Assembly: GCA_029907105.1 (NCBI GenBank)
Contig: JARYMM010000024.1
Coordinates: 1-52,135 of the forward strand
DNA: 52,135 bases
Reading direction: 5' to 3'
From: Anaerolineae bacterium
Lineage (GTDB): Bacteria; Chloroflexota; Anaerolineae; UBA3071
The position numbers and the translations under genes are program-made. Positions 15,311-22,916 of the stretch are shown one piece after another. Each line of letters begins with the position of its first letter. Positions within the stretch are counted from its first letter, which is position 1. Under the pieces are notes generated by a model. The model saw nothing but the letters and a program-made list of their open reading frames with translations. It was not told the DNA's origin and did no database searches.

Positions 15311-16201
15311 TCAGAAGTCCCTGGGCAACGCCTGCAACTGGGCGGCGGTGAACACAGGGCCGTCTTTGCAGACGTACACCGGCCCCACGTTGCAGCGTCC
15401 GCACTTGCCCAGGCCGCACTTCATCTTGTTCTCCAGCGTGGTGATCACCCGCTCCTGGGGAAAACCCAGCCGTTCCAACGTCAGCAGCGCAAACTTGATC
15501 ATGACCGGTGGCCCACAGGTGATGGCCACTGTGCCTTCCGGCTGCGGCGCCAGCTTCTCTATGATGGCAGGCACAAAGCCCACCTCGCCATCCCAGTCGG
15601 CGGTCTCGCCGCCGGGGTCCACCGTACGCACCAACTGCACGTCGGGCTGCTCTGCCCAGCGCACCATGTCCTCCTTGTACACCAGATCGGCCACGGAACG
15701 AGCGCCGTTGAGCAGGGTGATGTGCCCGAACTCCTGGCGGTGGGCCAGGCAGTACTCGATCAGCGCCCGCAGGGCGGCCATGCCGATGCCGCCGCCGGCA
15801 AAGAAGAGGTTCTGCCCGCGCAGGCTCTCCAGCGGGAAGCCGTTGCCATAGGGCCCGCGGAAGCCGACGGTGTCCCCGATTTCCACATCGCGCAGCGCAT
15901 GGGTCACCTTGCCCATCAGCTTGAAGCTGCATTCGACGTGACCGCGGTCGGCGGGCGAGCTGGCGATAGCGAAGACGCACTCGCCGGCGCCGAAGACGGA
16001 GTATTCACCGAACTGTCCGGGAACGAAGGCGAAGCTTTCGCCCACCGCCTGATCCTGGAACGCCAGGCGCAGGGTGCGCACATCGGGCGTCTCGTCGCGG
16101 ATGTCCTCCACGGTCATCAGATGCGGCCGATAGATGTTGCGCATGGCCGGCAGGCGTTCGCTATCCCTCGACAGGTACTCGATCAGGTATCGCTCGCTCA
16201 C
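15311..16201 (-). CDS. FAD/NAD(P)-binding oxidoreductase, FlxA / hydrogenase-gamma-like
   Basis: The protein of about 296 residues belongs to the ferredoxin-NADP reductase superfamily: a flavin domain, an NAD(P) motif GGGIGMAALRALIEYC, and a C-terminal [2Fe-2S] site CGLGKCGRC..YVCKDGP. In FlxABCD-HdrABC and cytoplasmic hydrogenases this subunit is the NAD(P)H entry or exit site. I chose GTG 16201 because AAGG lies 7 nt upstream; TTG two codons earlier and ATG at about residue 20 are alternatives. It sits 10 bp after the flxB-like gene. Confidence 0.87.
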   Translation of the reverse strand: MSERYLIEYLSRDSERLPAMRNIYRPHLMTVEDIRDETPDVRTLRLAFQDQAVGESFAFVPGQFGEYSVFGAGECVFAIASSPADRGHVECSFKLMGKVTHALRDVEIGDTVGFRGPYGNGFPLESLRGQNLFFAGGGIGMAALRALIEYCLAHRQEFGHITLLNGARSVADLVYKEDMVRWAEQPDVQLVRTVDPGGETADWDGEVGFVPAIIEKLAPQPEGTVAITCGPPVMIKFALLTLERLGFPQERVITTLENKMKCGLGKCGRCNVGPVYVCKDGPVFTAAQLQALPRDF

Positions 16202-16217
16202 TACCAAACCTTACGTT

Positions 16218-17261
16218 TCATGTTTCATGTTTCACGCCCTGCACCTGGAGAACGGCCTGGGCCGTGGCGTAGATGTCCATGTTCACCGGGCAATTGGTCA
16301 CACAGCGGCCGCAGCCGACGCACATCAGGCGTCCCCACCGCTGGGGGAAGTAGCTGAACTTGTGCAACACCCGCTGGCGGTAGCGGCTGTCCTGTTGGGG
16401 CCGCGGGTTGTGACCCGAGGCGTGGCGCGTGAACAGCGAAAATCCGCAGGAATCCCAGTTGCGGCAGCGCACGCCACCCCAGGCGTCGCTGTCGTCCACG
16501 ATGTCGAAGCAATGACAGGTGGGACAGACGTAGGCGCAGACGCCGCAGCCGAGGCATTTGCGGGCCACCTCGGCCCAGATGGGATGTTCGAACAGACGCT
16601 CGGAGAGCTCTATGCCCTGGGCCAGGGCGGCCTGACGGGACATCCTGGCCTCCGCTGCCTCTGTTACCGCCTCTTTTGAGCGGCACTCGCCGGCGGCGAA
16701 GTAGTGGCCGTATTCCCAGAGCAACTGCTCGCCTCTGGCGGTCAGCGTTTCCACCAGATAGCCGGCGTCGCCCATGGGCGTGAGCAGCAGGTCGCTGCCT
16801 GCGCTGGCGGTGGGGGAGAGGCCCACAGACGTGCAGAAGCAAGATGCGGCGGGATGGGTGCAGGAGAGGCCGACGATGGTGGTCATGGTGCGCCGCCGCG
16901 TGTAGAACTCATCCTCCCCGTCGGAGTTGAAGACCTGATCCAGGATGGCCAGGCCGGCGGCATCGCAGGGGCGCACACCGAAGATCACCCGGGGTTCCAG
17001 AGCCATGTTGGGCTGTTCCAGTTCCACGCCGCTGCCCTGGTAGCGATAGCGCAGCACAGGTTCCGAAGGGGGGAAGAACCACGCCTTCACCGGCCAGCGC
17101 GTGTTGATGTAATCCAGGGTGATATCGTCCACCGTCTGCACGGGCTGAAAGACGACATCCTCTCCCTGGCGCTGCGGCGCGATCAGCCGCCGCTCCGAGC
17201 GCAAAAGCTCGGCCAGCCACTCCTCCAGCTTCTCCGGGCGCAACATCCTGCATGCCATCAT
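16218..17261 (-). CDS. 4Fe-4S dicluster protein, FlxB / hydrogenase-beta (HydB)-like
   Basis: The 347-residue protein has a central unique domain with conserved GVRPCDAAGLAILD and CFCTSVG segments, then two C-terminal cluster motifs, CLGCGVCAYVCPTCHCFD and CVGCGRCVTNCPVNMDI. The family (HydB/AsrA/FlxB) passes electrons between the FAD/NAD(P) subunit and the rest of the complex. GGAG lies 8 nt before the ATG, which overlaps the stop of the upstream mvhD fusion (ATGATG/TGA), indicating coupling. Confidence 0.88.
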   Translation of the reverse strand: MMACRMLRPEKLEEWLAELLRSERRLIAPQRQGEDVVFQPVQTVDDITLDYINTRWPVKAWFFPPSEPVLRYRYQGSGVELEQPNMALEPRVIFGVRPCDAAGLAILDQVFNSDGEDEFYTRRRTMTTIVGLSCTHPAASCFCTSVGLSPTASAGSDLLLTPMGDAGYLVETLTARGEQLLWEYGHYFAAGECRSKEAVTEAAEARMSRQAALAQGIELSERLFEHPIWAEVARKCLGCGVCAYVCPTCHCFDIVDDSDAWGGVRCRNWDSCGFSLFTRHASGHNPRPQQDSRYRQRVLHKFSYFPQRWGRLMCVGCGRCVTNCPVNMDIYATAQAVLQVQGVKHET

Positions 17262-18625
17262 CGGATGAACTCCGCTCGATCCTCAGGCCGGAAAGTGGTC
17301 AGCGGCGGGGCCACGGTGGCGTCGTAGCCGGCACGGTAGCCGTAGGCATCTCGAATGAGCAAGGCCAGCTTGCGGTTGATGAGGTCCAGCCGGATGTGGG
17401 CCGGGCAGACGCGGGCGCACTCGTCGCAGCCGATGCAGCGACCCGCCTGGTGGAAGGCGCGGACGATGTTCCAGCTCAGATTGCCCCTGGCGTCGAAGGC
17501 TGGCGGAACCCACTGCGGCTGCGTTTTGTCGGCGATGCAGGTCTCGCAGTAGCACAGGGGGCAGACGGCGCGGCAGGCGTAGCAGCGGATGCAGCGGGCG
17601 AACTGCTCCTGCCAGTAGGCCCAGCGCTCAGCGGGCGTCAGCGCCTCCAGCGCCGCGATCTCCCTGTCCCTGGGGTCTCCTTCCGCCCAATCTCCAGTAT
17701 CCAATGCCCTGTCCTCCACCAGGTGGTCGTAGAGCGGCGGCGTATGCACGTCACAGACGGCGCACCTGGCTGCCAACCGGCCGTTCTCGGCCATCCCTGC
17801 ACACTGCACGCCGATGATGGTCACCTTATCCCGCTCGATCTGGTGCTCTTGCAGCAGGGCTACCAGGGCCCGGGCATCGCAGCCTTTGGCCACGATCCCC
17901 ACCCGACCCAGCCGGGTGACCGGCTCGCGGGTCAGGTAGACGCTGAGGTTGTTCAAGCAGCGCTCGTTCCACACCAACTGCTCCACGCCCTCCGGTTCGG
18001 TGACGAACAGGGGCGTGGTCACGTCCTTCAGGGTGCCGTTTCCATAGCCGACGATAACGCCGGCTTCCCCCGTCTGCAAGAGCTGCCGGGCGATCCGGCG
18101 GATGCCCTCTTCAACCGCCTTCTGAGTTCCAGGTTTCAGATTTCGGGTTCCAGGTTGCGCCTCCAGACTTTGAGCTTTGGAGTTTGAAGTTTGGAGCCTG
18201 GCCTCCGCTCCCCAGCCCTGTCTCCTCGGCCCCAGCGCCCGTATTTGTGCCGTGACCGCATCCACCACCTCCGTCCATTTGACGGCCTCGGCTGCCGAGA
18301 CCCAGGAGAATTGCAGCCGTTCCGGCTCCAGGCCCAGGAAGATCAGCAGTTCGCGGAAGACGGTGAAGCGCCGCCGCGCCAGCAGGTTGCCGCTGACGTA
18401 GTGACAGTCGCCGGGATGGCAGCCGGAGACCAGCACGCCGTCGGCCCCCTGCTCGAAGGCTTTGAGCAGGAAAAGCGGGCCAATGCGTCCCGAGCAGGGC
18501 AGCTTGACGATGCGCACGTTGGGGTCGTATTTTATGCGGCTGGTGCCAGCCAGGTCGGCCCCGGCGTAAGTGCACCATTGACAGACGAAGGCCACAATCT
18601 GCGGCCGCCAGTTATCGTCAGACAT
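17258..18625 (-). CDS. MvhD-type electron-transfer domain fused to an FrhB/FlxC-like Fe-S domain
   Basis: In this 455-residue protein, residues 1-135 are an MvhD/FlxD domain ([2Fe-2S]) with CQWC (15-18), C44, C69 and C74. MvhD connects HdrA to its electron donor. Residues ~170-455 resemble the FrhB-like dehydrogenase beta family, with KGCDARALVALLQ, IGVQCAGM, CIRCYACRAVCPLCYCETC and CIGCDECARVCPAHIR clusters. Between them residues ~143-168 are encoded by a short-word repeat tract, as if a repeat-bearing intergenic spacer was turned into a linker. The downstream flxB-like gene is coupled. This architecture fits the cytoplasmic bridge between Flx and Hdr modules. Confidence 0.86.
   Translation of the reverse strand: MSDDNWRPQIVAFVCQWCTYAGADLAGTSRIKYDPNVRIVKLPCSGRIGPLFLLKAFEQGADGVLVSGCHPGDCHYVSGNLLARRRFTVFRELLIFLGLEPERLQFSWVSAAEAVKWTEVVDAVTAQIRALGPRRQGWGAEARLQTSNSKAQSLEAQPGTRNLKPGTQKAVEEGIRRIARQLLQTGEAGVIVGYGNGTLKDVTTPLFVTEPEGVEQLVWNERCLNNLSVYLTREPVTRLGRVGIVAKGCDARALVALLQEHQIERDKVTIIGVQCAGMAENGRLAARCAVCDVHTPPLYDHLVEDRALDTGDWAEGDPRDREIAALEALTPAERWAYWQEQFARCIRCYACRAVCPLCYCETCIADKTQPQWVPPAFDARGNLSWNIVRAFHQAGRCIGCDECARVCPAHIRLDLINRKLALLIRDAYGYRAGYDATVAPPLTTFRPEDRAEFIR
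18118..18205. repeat. short-word repeat tract inside the mvhD fusion gene
   Basis: The words AGTTCCAGGTTTCAG, GGGTTCCAGGTT, TTTGAGCTTTGGAG and TTGAAGTTTGGAG are repeated. The same words occur in noncoding DNA at 13656-13730 and 27290-27425. Here they are translated in frame. Confidence 0.85.
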
Positions 18626-18653
18626 CTTCTACTCTTTGGCAAAAGACAGAAAT

Positions 18654-18945
18654 ATGCTATCGGCTGCCGAGCTGAGGGCAAAAGTCGAGCGGCGTGAAAT
18701 CTACAGCCATCCGGCCTGGGAAGAACTGATCGAATGGCAGAACCTGGAAGCCTATCTCGAACGCCTCACCCATTGGCAAGATGAACTGAGCTGAGCCAAT
18801 GTACGCTGAGCTGGCGCGGATCGCGCTTCAAGAGTTCGCAGACGTTATTACCCGTTATGAGATTCTGGGCCGCCGTTGGGCTTTGACCGTCACCCGCTCC
18901 GGCGCACGCTCTGGCATGGGCCAGAGGGCCACGATCTCCCCGTAA
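18654..18945 (+). pseudogene. remnant of two small plus-strand ORFs inside the redox cluster
   Basis: In the 229-bp gap between hdrA and the mvhD fusion, on the opposite strand, a 46-codon ORF (18654-18794, ending AYLERLTHWQDELS) is followed by a 48-codon ORF (18799-18945, starting MYAELARIALQEFADVITR) that runs antisense into the hdrA 3' end. Both have protein-like composition and lack clear Shine-Dalgarno sites. They look like the remains of a small two-gene module, perhaps a toxin-antitoxin pair. I do not recognise the family with confidence. Confidence 0.35.
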
Positions 18946-20888
18946 ATCTGCTCGTCAGTGAAGCCCTCCAATTCGATGCTGTGGTTGCGGCAGGCCACCA
19001 CGCAGGCCCCACAGCCCTCACACAGGCCCACGTTCACATTGGACACCCGCCGCAGCAGATTTCCCTCTCGATCCCGTATCTCCTCAGGCGTGATAGCCCC
19101 ATAAGGACAGACCTTCTGGCAATCAAAGCAGCCTTCGCAGCTCAGCTCGTTCACGCGGGCCACGACTGGCTCCCGTTGCAGTTCATCACGGGAGAAGAGC
19201 GCCTGCACCTTGCCCGCCGCGGCGCTGGCCTGGGCTACTGTCTCCGGGATGTCCTTGGGAGCCTGCACCGCGCCGGCCAGGTAGAGCCCCGCCGTCAGCG
19301 TCTCCACCGGGCGCAGTTTGGGATGCGCCTCCTGGTAGAAACCATGCTCGTCGGCGATGGCCCGCAGTTGTTTGGCCAACGTGTCGTGCTCCGTGTTGGC
19401 CACCATGGCCGTGGCCAGCACCACCAGGTCGGCGGCAATCTCCAGCGGCTGCCCGGTAAGCGTGTCCACGCCCCACACCTTCAACCGGCCATCTTCCTCG
19501 AAAACCTTGCTTACCCGTCCGCGCACGTAGAGCACGCGGTCCTCTTGCATGGCCCGATTGACGAATTCCTCGTAGCCTTTGCCACCGGCGCGCACGTCCA
19601 TGTAGAACACGTAAGCCTGCCCGTCGGGCACTTTGTGCTTGTAGAGCATGGCGTGCTTGGCCGTGTACATGCAGCAGATTTTGGAGCAGTAGGGCACGCC
19701 CTGCTCCGGGTCACGGGAACCGACGCACTGGATGAAGACCACCTCTTTGGGCACCCGGCCATCGGACGGGCAGCGCATCTGACCGCTGGTAGGGCCGGAG
19801 GCGGAAAGCAGCCGTTCGAACTCCAGGCCGGTGACCACGTCGGGGAACCTTCCCCAGCCCAGCTCGCGGGCCTGCTCGGCGGCGAAGAGATCGTAGCCGG
19901 TGGCGACGATGATTGCCCCCACCTCGACCTCCACGATCTCCGGCTTCATGTTCAGGTCAATGGCCTTTGCCTCACAGGCCTGGAAACACTTCTCGCAGAC
20001 CAGCGGATGCAGGCCCAGGCAGGCTTCTTCGTCCAGGGTATACACCGCCGGCACCGCCTGGGGGAAGGGGGTGTAGATGGCCCGCCGCCAGCTCAGGCCC
20101 CCCTCGAACTCGTTGGGCACCACCTGCGGGCAGACCACGGCACAGTCGCCGCAGTTGGTGCATTTCTCCTCGATGACGTAGCGGGGTTTGCGGCGGATTT
20201 TGACCTGGAAGTTGCCCACGTAGCCGCCGATCTCCTCCACCTCGCTGTAGGTCAGCAACGTGATGTTGGGATGGCGGCTCACCTCCACCATGCGCGGGGT
20301 GAGGATACACTGCGAGCAGTCCAGCGTGGGGAAGGTCTCGGAGAGCTGAGCCATGTGGCCACCGATGGAAGGCTCCCGCTCCACCAGGATGACCTGGTGC
20401 CCGCCGTTGGCCAGGTCAAGGGCGGCCTGGATGCCGGCGATGCCGCCGCCAATGACCAGGGCTCGCTTGGTAACGGGCACGGTGATAGGCTGGAGGGGGC
20501 GGTTGCGCCTGACCTTCTCCACCATCAGCCGCACCAGGTCTATGGCCTTGGCCGTGGCTGCGGCCTTGTCATCGTGCACCCAGGAGCATTGCTCGCGGAT
20601 GTTGGCCATCTCGCTGAGGTAGGGGTTGAGGCCGCCTTCCACCGCCGCGCCGCGGAAGGTCATCTCGTGCATGGACGGGCTGCAGGCGGCCACCACCACG
20701 CCGGTCAGATGCTTCTCTTTGATCGCTTCGATGAGCAGCTTCTGGCCGGGGTCTGAGCACATGTAGCGATAGTGCTCGGCGTGGGCCACGCCGGGCAGCC
20801 GCGCCGCCACCTGCGTCACCGCCTCTACATCCACGGTGCCGGCGATGTTTTCGCCGCAATGACAGACAAAGACGCCTATTCTCGCCAT
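18855..20888 (-). CDS. hdrA: heterodisulfide reductase subunit A (HdrA), flavin-bifurcating
   Basis: The 677-residue protein starts with CHCGENIAGTVDVEAV and a second N-terminal Cys in CSDPGQ plus VAACSPSMHEMTFR, typical of HdrA. The FAD Rossmann motif is VIGGGIAGIQAALDLANGG (about residue 147), followed by CSQCILTP, the inserted ferredoxin domain CTNCGDCAVVCP, LVCEKCFQAC, and a C-terminal 2[4Fe-4S] domain (CEGCFDCQKVCP, CEGCGACVVAC). HdrA splits electron pairs between high- and low-potential acceptors in known Hdr complexes. It is 21 bp downstream of korA, which argues for functional coupling with the 2-oxoacid oxidoreductase. Confidence 0.93.
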   Translation of the reverse strand: MARIGVFVCHCGENIAGTVDVEAVTQVAARLPGVAHAEHYRYMCSDPGQKLLIEAIKEKHLTGVVVAACSPSMHEMTFRGAAVEGGLNPYLSEMANIREQCSWVHDDKAAATAKAIDLVRLMVEKVRRNRPLQPITVPVTKRALVIGGGIAGIQAALDLANGGHQVILVEREPSIGGHMAQLSETFPTLDCSQCILTPRMVEVSRHPNITLLTYSEVEEIGGYVGNFQVKIRRKPRYVIEEKCTNCGDCAVVCPQVVPNEFEGGLSWRRAIYTPFPQAVPAVYTLDEEACLGLHPLVCEKCFQACEAKAIDLNMKPEIVEVEVGAIIVATGYDLFAAEQARELGWGRFPDVVTGLEFERLLSASGPTSGQMRCPSDGRVPKEVVFIQCVGSRDPEQGVPYCSKICCMYTAKHAMLYKHKVPDGQAYVFYMDVRAGGKGYEEFVNRAMQEDRVLYVRGRVSKVFEEDGRLKVWGVDTLTGQPLEIAADLVVLATAMVANTEHDTLAKQLRAIADEHGFYQEAHPKLRPVETLTAGLYLAGAVQAPKDIPETVAQASAAAGKVQALFSRDELQREPVVARVNELSCEGCFDCQKVCPYGAITPEEIRDREGNLLRRVSNVNVGLCEGCGACVVACRNHSIELEGFTDEQIYGEIVALWPMPERAPERVTVKAQRRPRIS

Positions 20889-20909
20889 GCTCGTGTACCA
20901 ATGACCAGG

Positions 20910-22064
20910 CTACCGGCTTACCAACGTCCGGATTGCCCCCAGGATTTCCCCTGACTCGTGGATGTCGCCGCCGGCGTGGGGCACCAGGAGCACGGGCGTC
21001 TCGATGCCCACACAGCGCTCCACCTCGCGGCTCATCTGGCCGTAGTTGATCTCCGGCACGACGAAGCGCTTGCCCTGTCGGGCCAGATCCCGCACCCGCG
21101 CCTCGGGGAAGGGCCAGGCGGTGATCAGCCGGAAGAGCCCGGCCCTGATCCCCCCGGCCCGCGCCTCTCTCACAGCGTGCGAGGCCACGCGGGCGGTGAT
21201 ACCGTAGGCGACCACCACCACGTCGGCGTCGTCCACGTCCCGCTCCTGCCAGTCCAGGATGTCGGCCACGTTTTCCTGGACCTTGGCGATGATGCGCCTG
21301 ACCAGCGCCTCTTGCGCTTCGGCACTCATGTCCGGATACCCCCGCTCGTCGTGGGTCAGGCCGGTCACCGAGACGTGGTAGCCCTGGCCGAGTTCGGGCA
21401 TGGGCGGCACCAGCCGGCCGGCTTCCGCCTGGTAGGTGGGGAACTGCCCCGGCGGCAGGGTGGGCCGCTGGCGCTCCCAGAGCTCGATCTCCTCTGCCGG
21501 TGGGATGACCAGCTTCTCGATCATGTGCCCCACCTCGGCATCGGTCATCACCAGCACGGGCAGGCGGTAGCGTTCCGAGAGGTTGAAGGCCCGCACGGTC
21601 AGATCGAAGCATTCCTGCACCGACCAGGGGCAGAGGGCGATGATCTCGTAGGGGCCGTGGGAACCCCAGCGAGCCTGCTGCATGTCCCCCTGGCCGACCA
21701 TCGTGGGCAGGCCGGTGGAGGGGCCGGCGCGCTGCACGTTGACGATCACGCAAGGGGTTTCGGTCATGATGCCCAGGCCGATGTTTTCTTGCATGAGGCT
21801 GAAGCCCGGTCCCGAGGTGGCGGTCATGGCTTTGAGCCCGCCCCAGGAGGCCCCCAGCACGGCGGCAATGGAGCCCAGCTCATCTTCCATCTGCACGTAG
21901 AAGCCGCCGACCTCGGGCAGCCGCGCCGCCATGTGCTCGGCGGTTTCCGTGCTGGGGGTGATGGGATAGCCGGCGAAGAAGCGGCAGCCGGCGGCCAGCG
22001 CCCCCTCGGCGCAGGCCACGTCGCCCATCATGAAGTGTGTGCCTGTCTGTACGGCTTTGTTCAA
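20910..22064 (-). CDS. korA: 2-oxoacid:ferredoxin oxidoreductase alpha subunit (KorA-like)
   Basis: The 384-residue alpha subunit carries the family signature GDVACAEGALAAGCRFFAGYPITPSTE and a TSGPGFSLMQENIG segment, with a C-terminal transketolase-like domain. It pairs with the fused beta-gamma protein encoded 5.6 kb downstream in the same cluster. I chose TTG 22064 because GGAGG lies 8 nt before it; a TTG seven codons earlier has that site inside its frame. The substrate is probably 2-oxoglutarate, judged from the four-component organisation; other 2-oxoacids are possible. Confidence 0.9.
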   Translation of the reverse strand: MNKAVQTGTHFMMGDVACAEGALAAGCRFFAGYPITPSTETAEHMAARLPEVGGFYVQMEDELGSIAAVLGASWGGLKAMTATSGPGFSLMQENIGLGIMTETPCVIVNVQRAGPSTGLPTMVGQGDMQQARWGSHGPYEIIALCPWSVQECFDLTVRAFNLSERYRLPVLVMTDAEVGHMIEKLVIPPAEEIELWERQRPTLPPGQFPTYQAEAGRLVPPMPELGQGYHVSVTGLTHDERGYPDMSAEAQEALVRRIIAKVQENVADILDWQERDVDDADVVVVAYGITARVASHAVREARAGGIRAGLFRLITAWPFPEARVRDLARQGKRFVVPEINYGQMSREVERCVGIETPVLLVPHAGGDIHESGEILGAIRTLVSR

Positions 22065-22145
22065 CGAACCGACCTCCGTGGGCAAGCTGATGGAACTGAG
22101 GGGAGCGAAGGGCCTGAAATTATGTCAAATCTCCCCGCAGACCCC

Positions 22146-22439
22146 TCAGCCTGTTTCAGCAGTGGGCAAGGCTTCGAGCGCCAGCGTGCTGAAGATGGCG
22201 AACTCCGAACAGATGAGGTAGCACATCTGGCAATTGGCGCATTCGCCTTCTTTGAGCACGACAGGATAGTGGTACCCTTTGCTGTTGGTCTGCGGTGAGC
22301 GGGCCAGCACGCGGCGCGGGCAAAAGTCAATGCAGAGCTCGCAGCCCTTGCATTCCTCCACGATCACATATACCGTGCCTTTGGGCACGTCGGCGGGTTT
22401 CGGTATGATCGGCTGTCTGCGCAGCGCCTGCGTTGGCAT
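22146..22439 (-). CDS. korD: 2[4Fe-4S] ferredoxin subunit (KorD-like)
   Basis: The 97-residue protein has two cluster motifs, CKGCELCIDFCP and CANCQMCYLICS. The second lacks the usual proline after the last Cys. It is the first gene of the minus-strand redox cluster. ATG 22439 has AGGAG 6 nt upstream. Ferredoxins of this size serve as the delta subunit of 2-oxoglutarate oxidoreductases, moving low-potential electrons between the TPP enzyme and, here presumably, HdrA. Confidence 0.9.
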   Translation of the reverse strand: MPTQALRRQPIIPKPADVPKGTVYVIVEECKGCELCIDFCPRRVLARSPQTNSKGYHYPVVLKEGECANCQMCYLICSEFAIFSTLALEALPTAETG

Positions 22440-22619
22440 CGGTCTCCTGAAGGAAAGAGGCTTGCGCCGCCAGAGGGCACGCAAGCCTGCCGTGAGTATG
22501 AAGGAGCCCCCTTACTCTCTCAGGATGTGGTTTGAGCGAGTCCGATGAAGAGGCCACGGTCTGCAGCCAGGAACTCTGTGGAGAGGCTTCGTTGCCCAAT
22601 GTCGTGCTTTGGCTTGCTT

Positions 22620-22648
22620 ATCCTAGCACAAGCCGCCGGCAGCGTCCA
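22620..22648 (-). promoter_or_regulatory. candidate promoter of the redox cluster
   Basis: Minus-strand TGGACG (22643-22648) and TAGGAT (22620-22625) are separated by 17 bp. The -10 has an extended TGTGC immediately upstream. Each box matches 4 of 6 consensus positions. Confidence 0.55.
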
Positions 22649-22662
22649 TGATTTGGGACATA

Positions 22663-22680
22663 TTGTGTGCCTGGACACAA
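22663..22680. promoter_or_regulatory. Rex-like operator between divergent promoters
   Basis: The 18-bp palindrome TTGTGT-GCCTGG-ACACAA has TTGTG and CACAA half-sites with 8 bp between, the spacing of Rex (NADH/NAD+ sensor) sites. It lies between the redox-cluster promoter and the small plus-strand unit. The inner AA/TT of the Rex consensus is not conserved, so this is a candidate only. Confidence 0.5.
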
Positions 22681-22699
22681 CTTGACGCTGAGTGCGGAT

Positions 22700-22728
22700 T
22701 TGACAATTCCCGTCTTCTGTGTGATAAT
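22700..22728 (+). promoter_or_regulatory. promoter of a small plus-strand transcription unit
   Basis: TTGACA (22700-22705), a 17-bp spacer ending in TGT, and GATAAT (22723-22728). It is near-consensus with an extended -10. Transcription should start near 22735. Confidence 0.8.
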
Positions 22729-22770
22729 TACTCTGCGCTCCGCTGAGCGTGCTCCTTCGCCATTTCAATA

Positions 22771-22854
22771 CGGAGGAGGTGATGCCCATGAAACGTAGTT
22801 GTATGCGCTGCGCCGTAGCATCACCTCGGATCCTCCGCTAGGTGCTACGGCGCA
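22771..22854 (+). ncRNA. structured leader/small RNA with sequestered Shine-Dalgarno
   Basis: A strong ribosome site GGAGGTGAT (within 22771-22785) is perfectly complementary over 10 nt (GAGGTGATGC, 22776-22785) to GCATCACCTC (22818-22827), and CGGAG/CTCCG extends it past a bulge. A competing 12-bp hairpin, TGCGCCGTAGCA/TGCTACGGCGCA (22809-22820/22843-22854), uses part of the same anti-SD strand. The two folds are mutually exclusive, as in attenuators. Confidence 0.6.
22788..22841 (+). CDS. 17-codon small ORF (leader peptide or microprotein)
   Basis: The frame encodes MKRSCMRCAVASPRILR and then TAG. GGAGGTGAT precedes the ATG by about 6 nt; an in-frame ATG two codons earlier (22782) overlaps the SD. 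The ORF has its own near-consensus promoter and is followed by a strong hairpin terminator, with no further gene on that strand. The peptide is basic and has a CxxC pair. Translation is inferred from the ribosome site. It may instead be only the translated part of a regulatory RNA. Confidence 0.5.
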   Translation: MKRSCMRCAVASPRILR

Positions 22855-22858
22855 AACA

Positions 22859-22890
22859 GAAGGGCCTCTCCCTTGTGGGAGAGGCCCTTC
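22859..22890. terminator. bidirectional hairpin terminator
   Basis: A perfect 14-bp stem (22859-22872/22877-22890) with a TTGT loop separates the convergent small unit and the HNH gene. T-tracts are weak on both sides. Confidence 0.7.
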
Positions 22891-22916
22891 ACTGTTAATC
22901 ACGCTCGCACCGTTGG

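Noticed and set aside
15261..15980. Upstream extension of the KorBC frame
   Set aside because: It overlaps the FlxA-like gene in another frame and has shadow composition; GAGG at 15260 marks the true start.
18876..20756. 626-codon plus-strand frame antisense to hdrA
   Set aside because: His/Leu/Gly-rich shadow composition with no domain; hdrA explains the region.
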